A stretch of DNA of 64,000 bases from Cryobacterium roopkundense. Lineage in GTDB: Bacteria; Actinomycetota; Actinomycetes; Actinomycetales; Microbacteriaceae. The stretch lies in contig NZ_JACHBQ010000001.1 in NCBI RefSeq assembly GCF_014200405.1, forward strand, positions 3,844,001 through 3,908,000, given 5' to 3'. Below are positions 24,532 through 33,404 of this stretch, one piece after another. The notes under the pieces were generated by a model that was not told the origin of the DNA, did not search any database, and saw nothing but the letters and a program-made list of their open reading frames with translations. The position numbers were made by a program, and so were the translations under genes. Numbering within the stretch: position 1 is the first letter of the stretch; every line of letters begins with the position of its first letter.

Positions 24532-26497
24532 GGAAACGCACGTCCTTTGCATTCTTCTGAATGAAGTTACGGCGGGACTCGACGTCCTCGCCCATCAGGG
24601 TGGAGAAAATTTCATCAGCGGATGCAGCGTCGTCAAGCGTGACCTGCAGCAGAGTGCGGGACTCGGGGGCCATCGTGGTTTCCCACAGCTCCTTGTAGTC
24701 CATCTCGCCGAGGCCCTTGTAGCGCTGGATTCCGTTGTCTTTCGGGATGCGCTTGCCGGCTGCGGCACCGTCGGAGAGCAGGGCGTCGCGTTCGGCATCG
24801 GAGTACACGTACTCATGTGGTGAGTTGCTCCACTTGAGTCGGTATAGCGGCGGCTGCGCGAGGTACACGTAACCGAGATCGATCAGCGGGCGCATGTAGC
24901 GAAAGAGCAGGGTGAGTAGCAGGGTCGTGATGTGCTGGCCGTCGACGTCGGCGTCGGCCATCAAAACGATCTTGTGGTACCGCACCTTGTCCGGGTTGAA
25001 TTCTTCGCCGATTCCGGCGCCGAAGGCCGTGATCATGGCCTGCACCTCGTTGTTTCCGAGGGCACGGTCGAGGCGCGCCTTCTCCACATTGAGGATCTTG
25101 CCGCGCAGCGGCAGGATCGCCTGCGTCTCGGGGTTACGTCCCTGAACAGCGGAACCGCCGGCCGAGTCACCCTCCACGATGAAAATCTCGGAGAGCGACG
25201 GGTCTTTGCTCTGGCAGTCCTTGAGCTTGCCTGGCATACCGCCGCCCTCGAGCAGGCCCTTGCGACGGGCCGTTTCGCGCGCCTTGCGGGCCGCCATGCG
25301 GGCATTGGACGCCTGCAGGGCCTTGCGGATGATCTCACGCGCCGGGTTCGGGTTCATGTTGAACCAGTGGGCGAGTTGCTCGCCGGCCACGCGCTGAACG
25401 AACGTCTTCGCCTCGGTGTTGCCGAGCTTGGTTTTCGTCTGACCCTCGAACTGTGGCTCCGCGAGCTTGATCGACACGACGGCTGTGAGGCCCTCGCGCA
25501 CGTCGTCGCCCGTGAGGTTGTCATCCTTTTCTTTCAGGATGCCTTTTTCTCGCGCGTACTTGTTGACGAGCGTCGTGAGCGCGGCGCGGAAGCCTTCTTC
25601 GTGTGTGCCGCCCTCGTGGGTGTTGATGGTGTTCGCGTAGGTGTGCACGCTCTCGGTGTACGCGGTGGTCCACTGCATGGCCACCTCGAGCGCCATCTTG
25701 CGCTCGTGGTCTTCCCACTCGAATGAGATGATCTCGTCATTGACGAGATCGGCCTTCTTGGCACGGTTCAGATACTCGACGTAGTCGACGAGGCCCTTCT
25801 CGTACATGAACGAGTTCGTGACGAAAGTACCGTCCTCGTTCTTCTCTTCTTCACGCTCGTCGGTGAGCTTGATGTGCAAGCCCTTGTTGAGGAACGCCAT
25901 CTGCTGAAACCGAGCGCGCAGGGTTTCATAGTCAAAGATCGTGGTCTCGAACGTCTCGGCGCTCGGCCAGAACGTGATCGTCGTGCCGGTTGCGTCTGAT
26001 GCCTCACCCTTGGCCAGGGGAGCGTCCGGCACACCGTCGGCGAACGATTGGCGCCAAACATGTCCCTGCCGACGCACCTCAACCTCGAGGCGCGAAGACA
26101 GCGCATTCACCACGGAGCTGCCCACGCCGTGGAGCCCACCGGACACTGAGTAACCACCGCCGCCGAACTTTCCGCCGGCGTGCAGCACGGTGAGAACGAC
26201 CTCAACCGTCGAGCGACCCTCGGTGCGGTGGATGTCGACGGGGATACCGCGACCGTTGTCTTCAACGCGCACCGCGCCATCCGCCAAAATGCGAATATCG
26301 ATCAGGTCGCAGTGCCCGGCGAGAGCCTCATCGACGGAGTTGTCGACAATTTCGTACACGAGGTGGTGCAAGCCACGGGGACCAGTGGAACCGATGTACA
26401 TTCCAGGTCGCTTGCGAACGGCTTCAAGTCCTTCGAGAACCTGGATATCGTCTGCGCCGTATTCGTGCTCTGGCACGGTCGTCGGTTCAACTGTCAT
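24521..26497 (-). CDS. gyrB: DNA gyrase subunit B
   Basis: This 658-residue ATPase subunit of gyrase starts at ATG 26497 with an AGGAG site about 10 bases upstream ([23 protein letters not shown]). The GHKL ATPase residues ([35 protein letters not shown]) and the TOPRIM motifs ([17 protein letters not shown]) are all visible. The product ends KDVRFLDI. A possible promoter, TAAACT, lies at about 26535-26545 on the minus strand. Confidence 0.97.
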   Translation of the reverse strand: MTVEPTTVPEHEYGADDIQVLEGLEAVRKRPGMYIGSTGPRGLHHLVYEIVDNSVDEALAGHCDLIDIRILADGAVRVEDNGRGIPVDIHRTEGRSTVEVVLTVLHAGGKFGGGGYSVSGGLHGVGSSVVNALSSRLEVEVRRQGHVWRQSFADGVPDAPLAKGEASDATGTTITFWPSAETFETTIFDYETLRARFQQMAFLNKGLHIKLTDEREEEKNEDGTFVTNSFMYEKGLVDYVEYLNRAKKADLVNDEIISFEWEDHERKMALEVAMQWTTAYTESVHTYANTINTHEGGTHEEGFRAALTTLVNKYAREKGILKEKDDNLTGDDVREGLTAVVSIKLAEPQFEGQTKTKLGNTEAKTFVQRVAGEQLAHWFNMNPNPAREIIRKALQASNARMAARKARETARRKGLLEGGGMPGKLKDCQSKDPSLSEIFIVEGDSAGGSAVQGRNPETQAILPLRGKILNVEKARLDRALGNNEVQAMITAFGAGIGEEFNPDKVRYHKIVLMADADVDGQHITTLLLTLLFRYMRPLIDLGYVYLAQPPLYRLKWSNSPHEYVYSDAERDALLSDGAAAGKRIPKDNGIQRYKGLGEMDYKELWETTMAPESRTLLQVTLDDAASADEIFSTLMGEDVESRRNFIQKNAKDVRFLDI

Positions 26498-26618
26498 CTG
26501 AAATTTGGCTCCTGACCATCGCACGGGCGACCATTCAGTTTACCAAACGGGGGGCGCGTGACAGGCCATAATCGCCGTTTGACGCGTTTATTTCAGTCGG
26601 TTGACCTAATTTGCATGG

Positions 26619-27140
26619 CTAGCCGTAGGTATCGCGCGGACCACGCCCTGGAATTGATCTGGGACCCTTTTTCCAGGATGGGGCGTTGGGGCCCTGGAAA
26701 CGGATCGACTGGATGCCGGCGTCTGGGTACTTGATGGCGATGTGGCTCATGATTTCGTTGCGCATGAGCCGCAGTTGCGTGGCCCACGCCGTGGACTCGC
26801 AGTGCACGGTGAGCACACCCTCATCGATGCCGGCCGGGCTGGAGTGATTGGCGGTCTCGGCCCCGGCCAGTTCGGCCCAGGACGCGAGTAGCTCGGACTG
26901 GGCCAGGGGAGAGTTCCAGCCCAGCTGCATGGTGAGCGAGTTGATCGTGTCCCCAATGCCGCGCGGGTCACGACCGGCACCGAACGGCACACTCGAGCCC
27001 TGCTCGTCCCGCGGGCGACGCCGGCTGCGGTTGCGGCGCGCATTCGGGTCACCAAAGACGTCTTTGAAACGCAGGAAGACGTTCGCCGCCTCGCTGTAGC
27101 GGCGGCCGGCGGTCTCAGCCGGTTCTTCGGGCTCAGCCAT
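26619..27140 (-). CDS. DUF721 protein, DciA-like
   Basis: This 173-residue protein starts at ATG 27140, overlapping the recF stop (ATGGCTGA). The C-terminal half (LTMQLGWNSPLAQSELLASWAELAG, LTVHCESTAWATQLRLM) is the DUF721/DciA domain. DciA proteins load or regulate the replicative helicase where DnaC/DnaI is absent, and no dnaC is near dnaB here. The N-terminal 60 residues are Arg-rich and probably disordered. Confidence 0.85.
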   Translation of the reverse strand: MAEPEEPAETAGRRYSEAANVFLRFKDVFGDPNARRNRSRRRPRDEQGSSVPFGAGRDPRGIGDTINSLTMQLGWNSPLAQSELLASWAELAGAETANHSSPAGIDEGVLTVHCESTAWATQLRLMRNEIMSHIAIKYPDAGIQSIRFQGPNAPSWKKGPRSIPGRGPRDTYG

Positions 27141-28347
27141 CGACGATGGCACCTCCCCGAATATGAATGGTGTGGGCGGTGAGGGACTCAGGCACGTCCT
27201 CGAGCACGGCCGCGGTGATGAGCACCTGCTCGTAGTCGATGATGGCCTCGGCGAGCCGCCGACGGCGCGACTGGTCGAGCTCGGCGAAGACGTCGTCGAG
27301 GATCAGCACAGGGTCGCCGCTGGCGGAATCGCGGCGCAGCAGCTCAGCGGATGCGAGTTTCAGTGACAGCGCGAACGACCATGATTCGCCGTGGCTCGCG
27401 TATCCCTTGGCGGGCAGGCCGTTGAGCATGAACACCACGTCGTCGCGGTGAGGGCCGGCCAGGGTGATGCCACGTTCGAGTTCCTTACGCCGCAGCCCCA
27501 GGAGCGCCGCCCGAAAGGCATCCGCCGTCGAGCCCCCACCGCTTGTCGCTTGGGTCGAGCTTGTCGCTTGGGTCGAAGTCTCGACAGGCTCGACCAGCGG
27601 AGAGGGGCGGGTTCCCGAGACAGGCTCGCCCACCGAGAACTCATCGGCACCCAGGATACTGAGCAATGGCAGGAGTTCCGGCCCGTGATCCTCGTCCACA
27701 ACCGCCCGATACGCCGCTCGCAACGGCTCGCCGAGCAAGCGCACCAGCTCCGCTCGTTCGTCAATGATCTCCGAGCCGAGCGCCACCAGACGTTCGTCCC
27801 AGATATCCAGCGTGCTGAGCTGATTCTCTTTCATGCCCGATCCGCGCGCCGACTTCAGCAGCGTGTTGCGTTGCTTCAACACACGCTCGTAGTCGGCGAT
27901 CACCCCGGACAGCCTGGGGGAGCGCAGCACAAGCAGTTGGTCCAGGAATCGGCGGCGTCCTGAAGGATCCCCGCGCACGAGCGCGAGGTCTTCGGGGGCG
28001 AAAACCACACTGGAGAAATACCGCGGCAGGTCCCTGGTGCGGATCGCAGACCGGTTCACCTGCGCGCGGTTCAGCCCCGCCCGATTCAGCTGGACCTCGG
28101 TGAGAATGTCCCGGCCGTTGTACGCGAGTCGCGCACGAATGACCGCCGCGGATTGGCCGGCCCTGATCATGGCCTTGTCGTCGGACACCCGGTGGGAGCC
28201 CAGGGTACTCAAATACCCCAAGGCTTCCACGAGATTGGTCTTGCCCTGCCCGTTCCGCCCCACGATGAGGTTGGTCCCCGCGAGCAGGGGAACCTCGGCC
28301 GCCGCATAGTTGCGGAAGTCAGTGAGCGACAGGTGGGTGACGCGCAC
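27133..28347 (-). CDS. recF: RecF recombination protein with in-frame REP-like insertion
   Basis: This 404-residue SMC-like ATPase loads RecA at gaps with RecO/RecR. Walker A (GRNGQGKTNLVEAL), the signature region (SHGESWSFALSLKLASAELL) and Walker B (LILDDVFAELD) are present. It is longer than usual. At residues about 240-270 a segment with LVEPVETS and a repeated TQATS sits between the helical arm and the C-terminal half, encoded by a REP-like repeat (27541-27596). The reading frame is kept, so the protein is probably still active with a loop extension. It overlaps DUF721 downstream. Confidence 0.95.
   Translation of the reverse strand: MRVTHLSLTDFRNYAAAEVPLLAGTNLIVGRNGQGKTNLVEALGYLSTLGSHRVSDDKAMIRAGQSAAVIRARLAYNGRDILTEVQLNRAGLNRAQVNRSAIRTRDLPRYFSSVVFAPEDLALVRGDPSGRRRFLDQLLVLRSPRLSGVIADYERVLKQRNTLLKSARGSGMKENQLSTLDIWDERLVALGSEIIDERAELVRLLGEPLRAAYRAVVDEDHGPELLPLLSILGADEFSVGEPVSGTRPSPLVEPVETSTQATSSTQATSGGGSTADAFRAALLGLRRKELERGITLAGPHRDDVVFMLNGLPAKGYASHGESWSFALSLKLASAELLRRDSASGDPVLILDDVFAELDQSRRRRLAEAIIDYEQVLITAAVLEDVPESLTAHTIHIRGGAIVDG
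27541..27596. repeat. REP-like repeat copy inside recF
   Basis: GTCTCGACAGGCTCGACCA (27578-27596) is, on the minus strand, one base different from the TGGTCGAGCGTGTCGAGAC unit of the arrays at 37.6-38.1 kb. It is preceded by two tandem copies of an 18-bp unit beginning at 27541 (CTTGTCGCTTGGGTCGA at 27542-27558 and 27560-27576). All of it is translated in frame. Confidence 0.8.
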
Positions 28348-28353
28348 GTCGAA

Positions 28354-29241
28354 TCAGTCGGCCTTCTTGACGGCGTGGCCACCGAACTGGTTGCGGAGGG
28401 CGGCGACAGCCTTCATGGCGGGGGAGTCCTCCTCGCGTGACACGAATCGGGCGAAGATGGCAGCACTCATGGCCGGAACCGGAACCGCGTTCGCGAGTGC
28501 CTCCTCGATGGTCCAGCGACCCTCGCCGGAGTCTTCGACAAAACCCTCGATGCTGGCCAGCTCAGGGTCTTCCTCGAGGGCCTTCACGAGCAGCTCAAGC
28601 AGCCAGGATCGAACGACGGTGCCACGCTGCCAGCTCTTGAACGTGCCGGTGACGTCCTTGATCAGGTCGTCCCGCTTGGCGAGCATCTCGTAGCCCTCGG
28701 CATAGGCCTGCATGAGAGCGTATTCGATGCCGTTGTGCACCATTTTGGCGTAGTGCCCGGCGCCGATTTCCCCGGCATGCACGAAACTCTCGTCTCGGGG
28801 ACCCTCGGGGCGCAGCGCGTCGAATACCGGCATGGCGCGCTCGATCTGATCGACATTTCCGCCGGCCATCAGGCCATAGCCGTTCTGGACTCCCCACACT
28901 CCGCCGGAGACCCCCACATCGATGTAGTTGATGCCCTTGTCCTGGAGCAAGGCAGCGTGCTTGAAGTCCTCGGTGAAGCGGGAGTTTCCGCCGTCGATCA
29001 CCAGGTCGCCAGTTTCAAGCCGCTCCGACAGATCCTGAATAACAGCATCTGTGATGGAACCGGAGGGCACCATCACCCACACCAACCGGGGTGCCGGGAG
29101 AGCCTCAACCAGCTCCGCCGTTGAGGTGACATCAGTCACCTCGGGGTTGCGGTCATAACCGGTAACTGTAATTCCCTGGTTACGCAGGCGATCGCGCATG
29201 TTCGCGCCCATTTTTCCCAGGCCGATGATTCCGATGTGCAT
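28354..29241 (-). CDS. gnd: 6-phosphogluconate dehydrogenase, short (NAD-type) form
   Basis: This 295-residue enzyme oxidises and decarboxylates 6-phosphogluconate to ribulose 5-phosphate. It starts MHIGIIGLGKMGANM, a Rossmann nucleotide-binding motif, at ATG 29241. The substrate-binding DVGVSGGVWGVQNGYGLMAGG and the catalytic Lys region GHYAKMVHNGIEYALMQAYAEGYE are present. The short length is typical of the gnd copy found between dnaN and recF in Actinobacteria. Confidence 0.95.
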   Translation of the reverse strand: MHIGIIGLGKMGANMRDRLRNQGITVTGYDRNPEVTDVTSTAELVEALPAPRLVWVMVPSGSITDAVIQDLSERLETGDLVIDGGNSRFTEDFKHAALLQDKGINYIDVGVSGGVWGVQNGYGLMAGGNVDQIERAMPVFDALRPEGPRDESFVHAGEIGAGHYAKMVHNGIEYALMQAYAEGYEMLAKRDDLIKDVTGTFKSWQRGTVVRSWLLELLVKALEEDPELASIEGFVEDSGEGRWTIEEALANAVPVPAMSAAIFARFVSREEDSPAMKAVAALRNQFGGHAVKKAD

Positions 29242-29266
29242 GGTTTTCTTTTCTTGAGTGTGACTA

Positions 29267-30415
29267 CTAACGCAGCAGCAAATTGGGCTGCAACAGGTAC
29301 TTGTAGCTGTCGGCACCGGACTGTTCGCGCGAGGTTTGGCTCGTGATGAGCACCGGCCCGGGCTTGTTCGGGTTTTCTGTCTTAGTGAACGAGATCCGAA
29401 CGAATTCGGAATGCACCGCTCCCAAACCATCGAGGAGGAACTGGGGCTTGAGCGACACTACGGTGTCGCCTCCGGAGAGGATCGCGTCGATGGATTCCGA
29501 GGCTTGGGCCTGTTCGGAACCGACTGCTTCAAGCGTAAGCCCGTCAGCTGTGAACGTGAAGCGCAGTGCTGCCTCGCGTTCCAACACAAGCTGCACACGA
29601 CGAGTGGCTTCGACCAGATCGGCAGTGTTCATCACGGCATAGTTGTCTACTGCGGTGGGGAACAACCGGCGAACCGGAGGAAAATTGCCCTTGATCAGCA
29701 AAGACGTGACGGTTTTCTTGTTGGCCGTGAAGGCGATCAGTTCACGGTCGTCGCTGTTGGTGATGGAGACCGAGATCGTGCCGCTGTGACCAAAGGTCTT
29801 TCCAACCTCCTGCAGGGTGCGAGCCGGCACGAGCGCCGTGATCGTTCCCTGGTTGGTGTTGCTGCCCGGATCCCAGTCGATGTCCCGCACGGCAACCCGG
29901 TAGCGGTCGGTCGCCACGAGGCTGAGGCTGTTCTCGGTGACCTCGAGCTGCACCCCGGTGATCACGGGCGTGACATCGTCGCGCGATGCGGCCACGGCAA
30001 CCTGGGCCACAGCTGCCGCAAATTCCTCGGCCGGAACGAGCCCAGATTCGGCGCTGACCTGGGGAATGCTGGGATATTCCTCCACCGGCATAGACAGCAA
30101 CGTGAAGTTCGCGGACCCGCAGCTGACCTTGATTCGAGAATTCTCCGTGCTGAAACGCACTGGAGCATTCGGCATACGGCTGGCGATCTCGGCAAGCAGG
30201 CGCCCGGAAACCAAGACCTTGCCGGTCTCCTCCACGTCGGCGGCAATCTCGGTTTGGGCCGAAACCTCGTAATCGAATGACGACAGGATCAGGCCTGTTG
30301 CGGTGGCCTCAATGAGAACTCCGCTGAGGATTGGCAGCGTCGTTCGCTGGGGCAGAAGTTTGACAGCGAAGGAAACAGCTTCACTGAAAACATCACGATT
30401 GGCCTGAAATCTCAC
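29267..30415 (-). CDS. dnaN: DNA polymerase III sliding clamp (beta)
   Basis: This 382-residue clamp subunit starts at GTG 30415 (VRFQANRDVFSEAVSFAVKLLPQRTTLPILSG) with an AGGAG site 8 bases upstream. The upstream open frame to 30517 lacks such support. Three clamp domains can be followed, and the tail ends YKYLLQPNLLLR. It lies downstream of oriC and reads away from it. Confidence 0.97.
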   Translation of the reverse strand: MRFQANRDVFSEAVSFAVKLLPQRTTLPILSGVLIEATATGLILSSFDYEVSAQTEIAADVEETGKVLVSGRLLAEIASRMPNAPVRFSTENSRIKVSCGSANFTLLSMPVEEYPSIPQVSAESGLVPAEEFAAAVAQVAVAASRDDVTPVITGVQLEVTENSLSLVATDRYRVAVRDIDWDPGSNTNQGTITALVPARTLQEVGKTFGHSGTISVSITNSDDRELIAFTANKKTVTSLLIKGNFPPVRRLFPTAVDNYAVMNTADLVEATRRVQLVLEREAALRFTFTADGLTLEAVGSEQAQASESIDAILSGGDTVVSLKPQFLLDGLGAVHSEFVRISFTKTENPNKPGPVLITSQTSREQSGADSYKYLLQPNLLLR

Positions 30416-30790
30416 GAAATGGCTCCTGTTCGATAAAAGGCCGAGGAATGGCGAGGGGTGGGCCTCAACCCTAGCTCGGTTCTGGGAGGGAGCGTGGAAC
30501 ACGCCCCGAGTCGTCAAGGTTGTCGGATCGAGAGAAATTTAAGTTAAACGTTAATGTTCTTAACCGCTGTGGAAACTGTGGATAACTTCGAAATTCTCTG
30601 TTAAACATTGGGAACTACACGAATGTAACTTGTTGACGGGTTGTGGAGAAGTTAACACTTCGTTGGAATGACCCGAGTTATTTTAAGTTGAGTTTCCACA
30701 GGCACCCTCCCGGTTTCAACAGGCTTTCACACGTTTAACTCTTAATTTCCACAGGGTTATACACAGGTGTGAAACTGCGAAATTTCGTCA
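30416..30790. other. oriC: oriC, dnaA-dnaN gap (main origin candidate)
   Basis: This 375-bp non-coding region lies between dnaN and dnaA and is much richer in A/T than the surrounding sequence. It has one perfect DnaA box (TGTGGATAA, 30577-30585) and relaxed boxes at 30642-30650 (TGTGGAGAA), 30692-30700, 30745-30753 and 30757-30765 (TTATACACA). Several TTAAAC/GTTAA-rich patches occur, at about 30532-30563 and 30651-30690, and could be the unwinding region. Position and content match actinobacterial origins, which lie between dnaA and dnaN. Confidence 0.85.
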
Positions 30791-32209
30791 TTATTTGTAG
30801 CGGTGATCCTGTTTGATGCGATTGGTGAGCTCCGTGACCTGGTTGTAAATCGATCGACGCTCCTTCATTAGCTCACTGATTTTCTTGTTCGCATACATCA
30901 CAGTCGTGTGATCACGGTTGCCGAACAGCTGACCGATCTTGGGCAGGGAGAGGTTGGTGAGCTCGCGACAGAGATACATCGCGATCTGACGCGCCGTCGC
31001 GATGGCCTGGCTCCGCGACGACCCATAGAGGTCGTCCACAGAGAGCTTGAAGTAGTTGGCGGTGTTGGTGATGATGTCCACGGGAGCAATCACGTTGTCA
31101 TCGTCCAGCGTGATGAGGTCCTTCAACACAGTTTGAACGAGGTCCATATCGACCGGCGTGCGGTTGAGGCTGGCGAATGCCGTGACTCGAATGAGCGTTC
31201 CCTCAAGTTCACGGATGTTCGACGACACCTTGGACGCCATGAACTCGAGGATGTCGTGGGGCACCTGGAGCTTTTCGCTTTGTGCCTTCTTGCGCAGGAT
31301 AGCGATGCGTGTCTCGAGGTCGGGTGCCTGCACATCCGTGATGAGGCCCCACTCGAAACGGGAACGCATGCGGTCTTCGAACCCGGTGAGGTGCTTGGGG
31401 GGAAGGTCGCTGGTGATAACGACCTGCTTGTTGTGATCATGCAGGGTGTTGAAGGTGTGGAAGAACGCCTCCTGAGTTTCCGCCTTGCCCTGCAGAAACT
31501 GGATGTCATCGATCATCAGGATGTCGATGTTGCGATAGCGCGCTTGGAAGGCGGACCCTCGGTTATTGGCGATCGAGTTGATGAAATCGTTGGTGAATTC
31601 CTCGCTACTGACGTAACGAACCCGGATTCCGGGGTAGAGGCTCATGGCGTAGTGGCCGATGGCGTGCAGGAGGTGTGTCTTGCCCAGGCCCGACGAACCG
31701 TAGACAAAGAGCGGGTTGTAGGCCTTGGCCGGCGCTTCGGCCACTGCCACGGCTGCGGCGTGCGCGAACCGGTTGGATTGGCCGATCACGAAGTTATCGA
31801 AACTGTATTTGGGATTCAGTCGTGTTTCGTGCGGGGGAGTGGGCGCTGTTCCTTCAAACACAGACTGCGCCGCTGCTGGGGCCGCCGCGTCGGCCGGCGT
31901 CGATGCCTGGTGCAGGGGACGCAGCGATTCCTGCTCGAGCTCAGGATTCACCACCACGTAAAACGTTGAGACCGCCGTGGCCTCATCGAGCTGGCCCATC
32001 GCCGTCAGCAGGGGAACCCGCATCCGCTGGTTGAGCATGCTGGCCGTGAACTCATTGGGGACCTCGAGGTAGAACGTGCCCGCCGCAATCCCCTTGGGCT
32101 CGACGAGGCTGAGGAAGCCGTAGAGCATGGGGGTAATGCTGGCGTCGGACTCGAGGGTGGTTAGTACCGACTGCCACGTCTGGGCAATGGGCTGTTCGCC
32201 GTCCGCCAT
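30791..32209 (-). CDS. dnaA: Chromosomal replication initiator DnaA
   Basis: This 472-residue AAA+ initiator starts at ATG 32209 with an AAGGAA ribosome-binding site. Domain I (about 1-85) and a short linker precede the ATPase (Walker A GSSGLGKTHLLHA, Walker B LMIDDIQFLQGK). A C-terminal DNA-binding domain carries GNRDHTTVMYANKKI. It reads toward the dnaN-side origin gap, so DnaA boxes lie both upstream and downstream of the gene. Confidence 0.98.
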   Translation of the reverse strand: MADGEQPIAQTWQSVLTTLESDASITPMLYGFLSLVEPKGIAAGTFYLEVPNEFTASMLNQRMRVPLLTAMGQLDEATAVSTFYVVVNPELEQESLRPLHQASTPADAAAPAAAQSVFEGTAPTPPHETRLNPKYSFDNFVIGQSNRFAHAAAVAVAEAPAKAYNPLFVYGSSGLGKTHLLHAIGHYAMSLYPGIRVRYVSSEEFTNDFINSIANNRGSAFQARYRNIDILMIDDIQFLQGKAETQEAFFHTFNTLHDHNKQVVITSDLPPKHLTGFEDRMRSRFEWGLITDVQAPDLETRIAILRKKAQSEKLQVPHDILEFMASKVSSNIRELEGTLIRVTAFASLNRTPVDMDLVQTVLKDLITLDDDNVIAPVDIITNTANYFKLSVDDLYGSSRSQAIATARQIAMYLCRELTNLSLPKIGQLFGNRDHTTVMYANKKISELMKERRSIYNQVTELTNRIKQDHRYK

Positions 32210-32547
32210 GGTTCCTTCAATCTCTCAATGTCGACTTTTCACAAAGTTATCCACCACCTGTGTGCAAAAGCGATCGAATTTTCAGAAATAGTGCACAAAC
32301 CTGTGGATAACTTCTGTCAACGCTAGCCAATCCCGTTCGGTGAGGCGAATTCTCGTAGCCATGCCTGTGCACTACCGGGCAAAACCTGTGGACATTATTG
32401 TGGATAACCTCGAGTTTGGGGCATTGAGTTTGACCAAAGGTGGTCGAGGCCGTAGTTTTAATCAGTTGACCCCATCCCGTGGGCTACAGACTTTTTTCGC
32501 AGCCGCTGTTTCGGCCAGCGGAGATCCAATCACGTGGAGATTGAATA
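32210..32547. promoter_or_regulatory. dnaA-rpmH gap with DnaA boxes and divergent promoters
   Basis: This gap between divergent dnaA and rpmH has two perfect DnaA boxes (32302-32310 and 32399-32407) and a near-perfect one (TTATCCACC, 32247-32255). A TGTGGACAT at 32387-32395 is weaker. They flank the dnaA promoter region, so autoregulation of dnaA is likely, and the region may also belong to a bipartite origin. Confidence 0.75.
32430..32458 (+). promoter_or_regulatory. Promoter of rpmH-rnpA
   Basis: TTGACC (32430-32435), a 17-bp spacer and TAGTTT (32453-32458) form a plausible promoter pointing at rpmH, leaving a leader of about 80 nt. Confidence 0.5.
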
Positions 32548-32685
32548 ATGAGCAAGAGAACGTTCCAGCCGAACAACCGCCGTCGCGCCAAGGTGCACGG
32601 ATTCCGTCTGCGCATGCGCACCCGCGCCGGCCGCGCGATCCTCGGTGCCCGCCGTCGCAAGGGTCGCACCGAACTCTCCGCGTAG
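32548..32685 (+). CDS. rpmH: Ribosomal protein L34
   Basis: This 45-residue basic protein of the large ribosomal subunit reads [19 protein letters not shown], followed by [23 protein letters not shown] site precedes the ATG at 32548. It is the classic first gene opposite dnaA, followed by rnpA. Confidence 0.97.
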   Translation: MSKRTFQPNNRRRAKVHGFRLRMRTRAGRAILGARRRKGRTELSA

Positions 32686-32710
32686 GCAGCGCCATGCTTG
32701 TGAGGTTCTC

Positions 32711-33088
32711 GTGCTTGCACATGTGAATCGCATTACGAGCGGGAGCGATTATCAAGGTGTCGTTCGGCGTGGAGTGCGTCGAGTAGGAGCACATACGGTC
32801 ATTTACGTGCGGAAAAACTCTGCTGTGCCAACAGGCGCTGAGGGAATTCCCGCACGTTTTGGTTTCATCGTGGCCAAAAACGTTGGCAACGCGGTGAGGC
32901 GTAATAGCCTTCGTCGGCGCCTGAAAGCGGGGAGCTACGAGCTGCTCGCCACGGTGGAACCGGGGACGGATATTGTGGTTCGCGCCCTTCCGACTGCGAA
33001 AGATGCCGCCTGGGCGACGTTGAGAACTGAACTGGCTCACGCATTCGAGCAGTCCTTACAGGTACGCAAAGTATCGTCGAAGCGATGA
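32711..33088 (+). CDS. rnpA: Ribonuclease P protein component
   Basis: This 125-residue basic protein helps the RNase P RNA mature tRNA 5' ends. I choose the GTG at 32711 (LAHVNRITSGSDYQGVVRRG), preceded by GAGG, because family members start there. The longer frame from 32645 would overlap rpmH. The RNP signature KNVGNAVRRNSLRRRL is intact. The stop overlaps yidD (ATGA). Confidence 0.94.
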   Translation: MLAHVNRITSGSDYQGVVRRGVRRVGAHTVIYVRKNSAVPTGAEGIPARFGFIVAKNVGNAVRRNSLRRRLKAGSYELLATVEPGTDIVVRALPTAKDAAWATLRTELAHAFEQSLQVRKVSSKR

Positions 33089-33396
33089 ACAAATTCGTGG
33101 TCACCGTGCTGCTGATACCCCGCAACATGGGTGTCATTCTTCTGCGCGTGTACCGCGCGGTCATCTCTCCCCTGTATGGGGACGTGTGTCGGTATTACCC
33201 ATCCTGTTCGGCATATGCACTCGGTGCCGTTCAGGAACATGGCCTCACGATTGGTTCGGCCCTGGCCGCGCGTCGGCTCGCTCGATGCCACCCGTGGGCT
33301 GAGGGTGGAATAGATGATGTTCCCCTCAAACAGAAACGTCGCTATTCCGTGACGTCATTTGGTTTTGTTTTCTCACCAAGCCACGGAAAGGGCTGA
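33085..33396 (+). CDS. yidD: Membrane protein insertion efficiency factor YidD
   Basis: This 103-residue membrane-associated protein carries the family core LLRVYRAVISPLYGDVCRYYPSCSAYALGAVQEHG with conserved cysteines, then LARCHPWAEGGIDDVP. It supports YidC-dependent insertion, and yidC follows 8 bp later. Confidence 0.94.
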   Translation: MNKFVVTVLLIPRNMGVILLRVYRAVISPLYGDVCRYYPSCSAYALGAVQEHGLTIGSALAARRLARCHPWAEGGIDDVPLKQKRRYSVTSFGFVFSPSHGKG

Positions 33397-33404
33397 TCCG
33401 GAGT

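Noticed and set aside
32645..32710. Upstream extension of rnpA
   Set aside because: It overlaps rpmH, and the GTG at 32711 has a ribosome-binding site and matches the family start.
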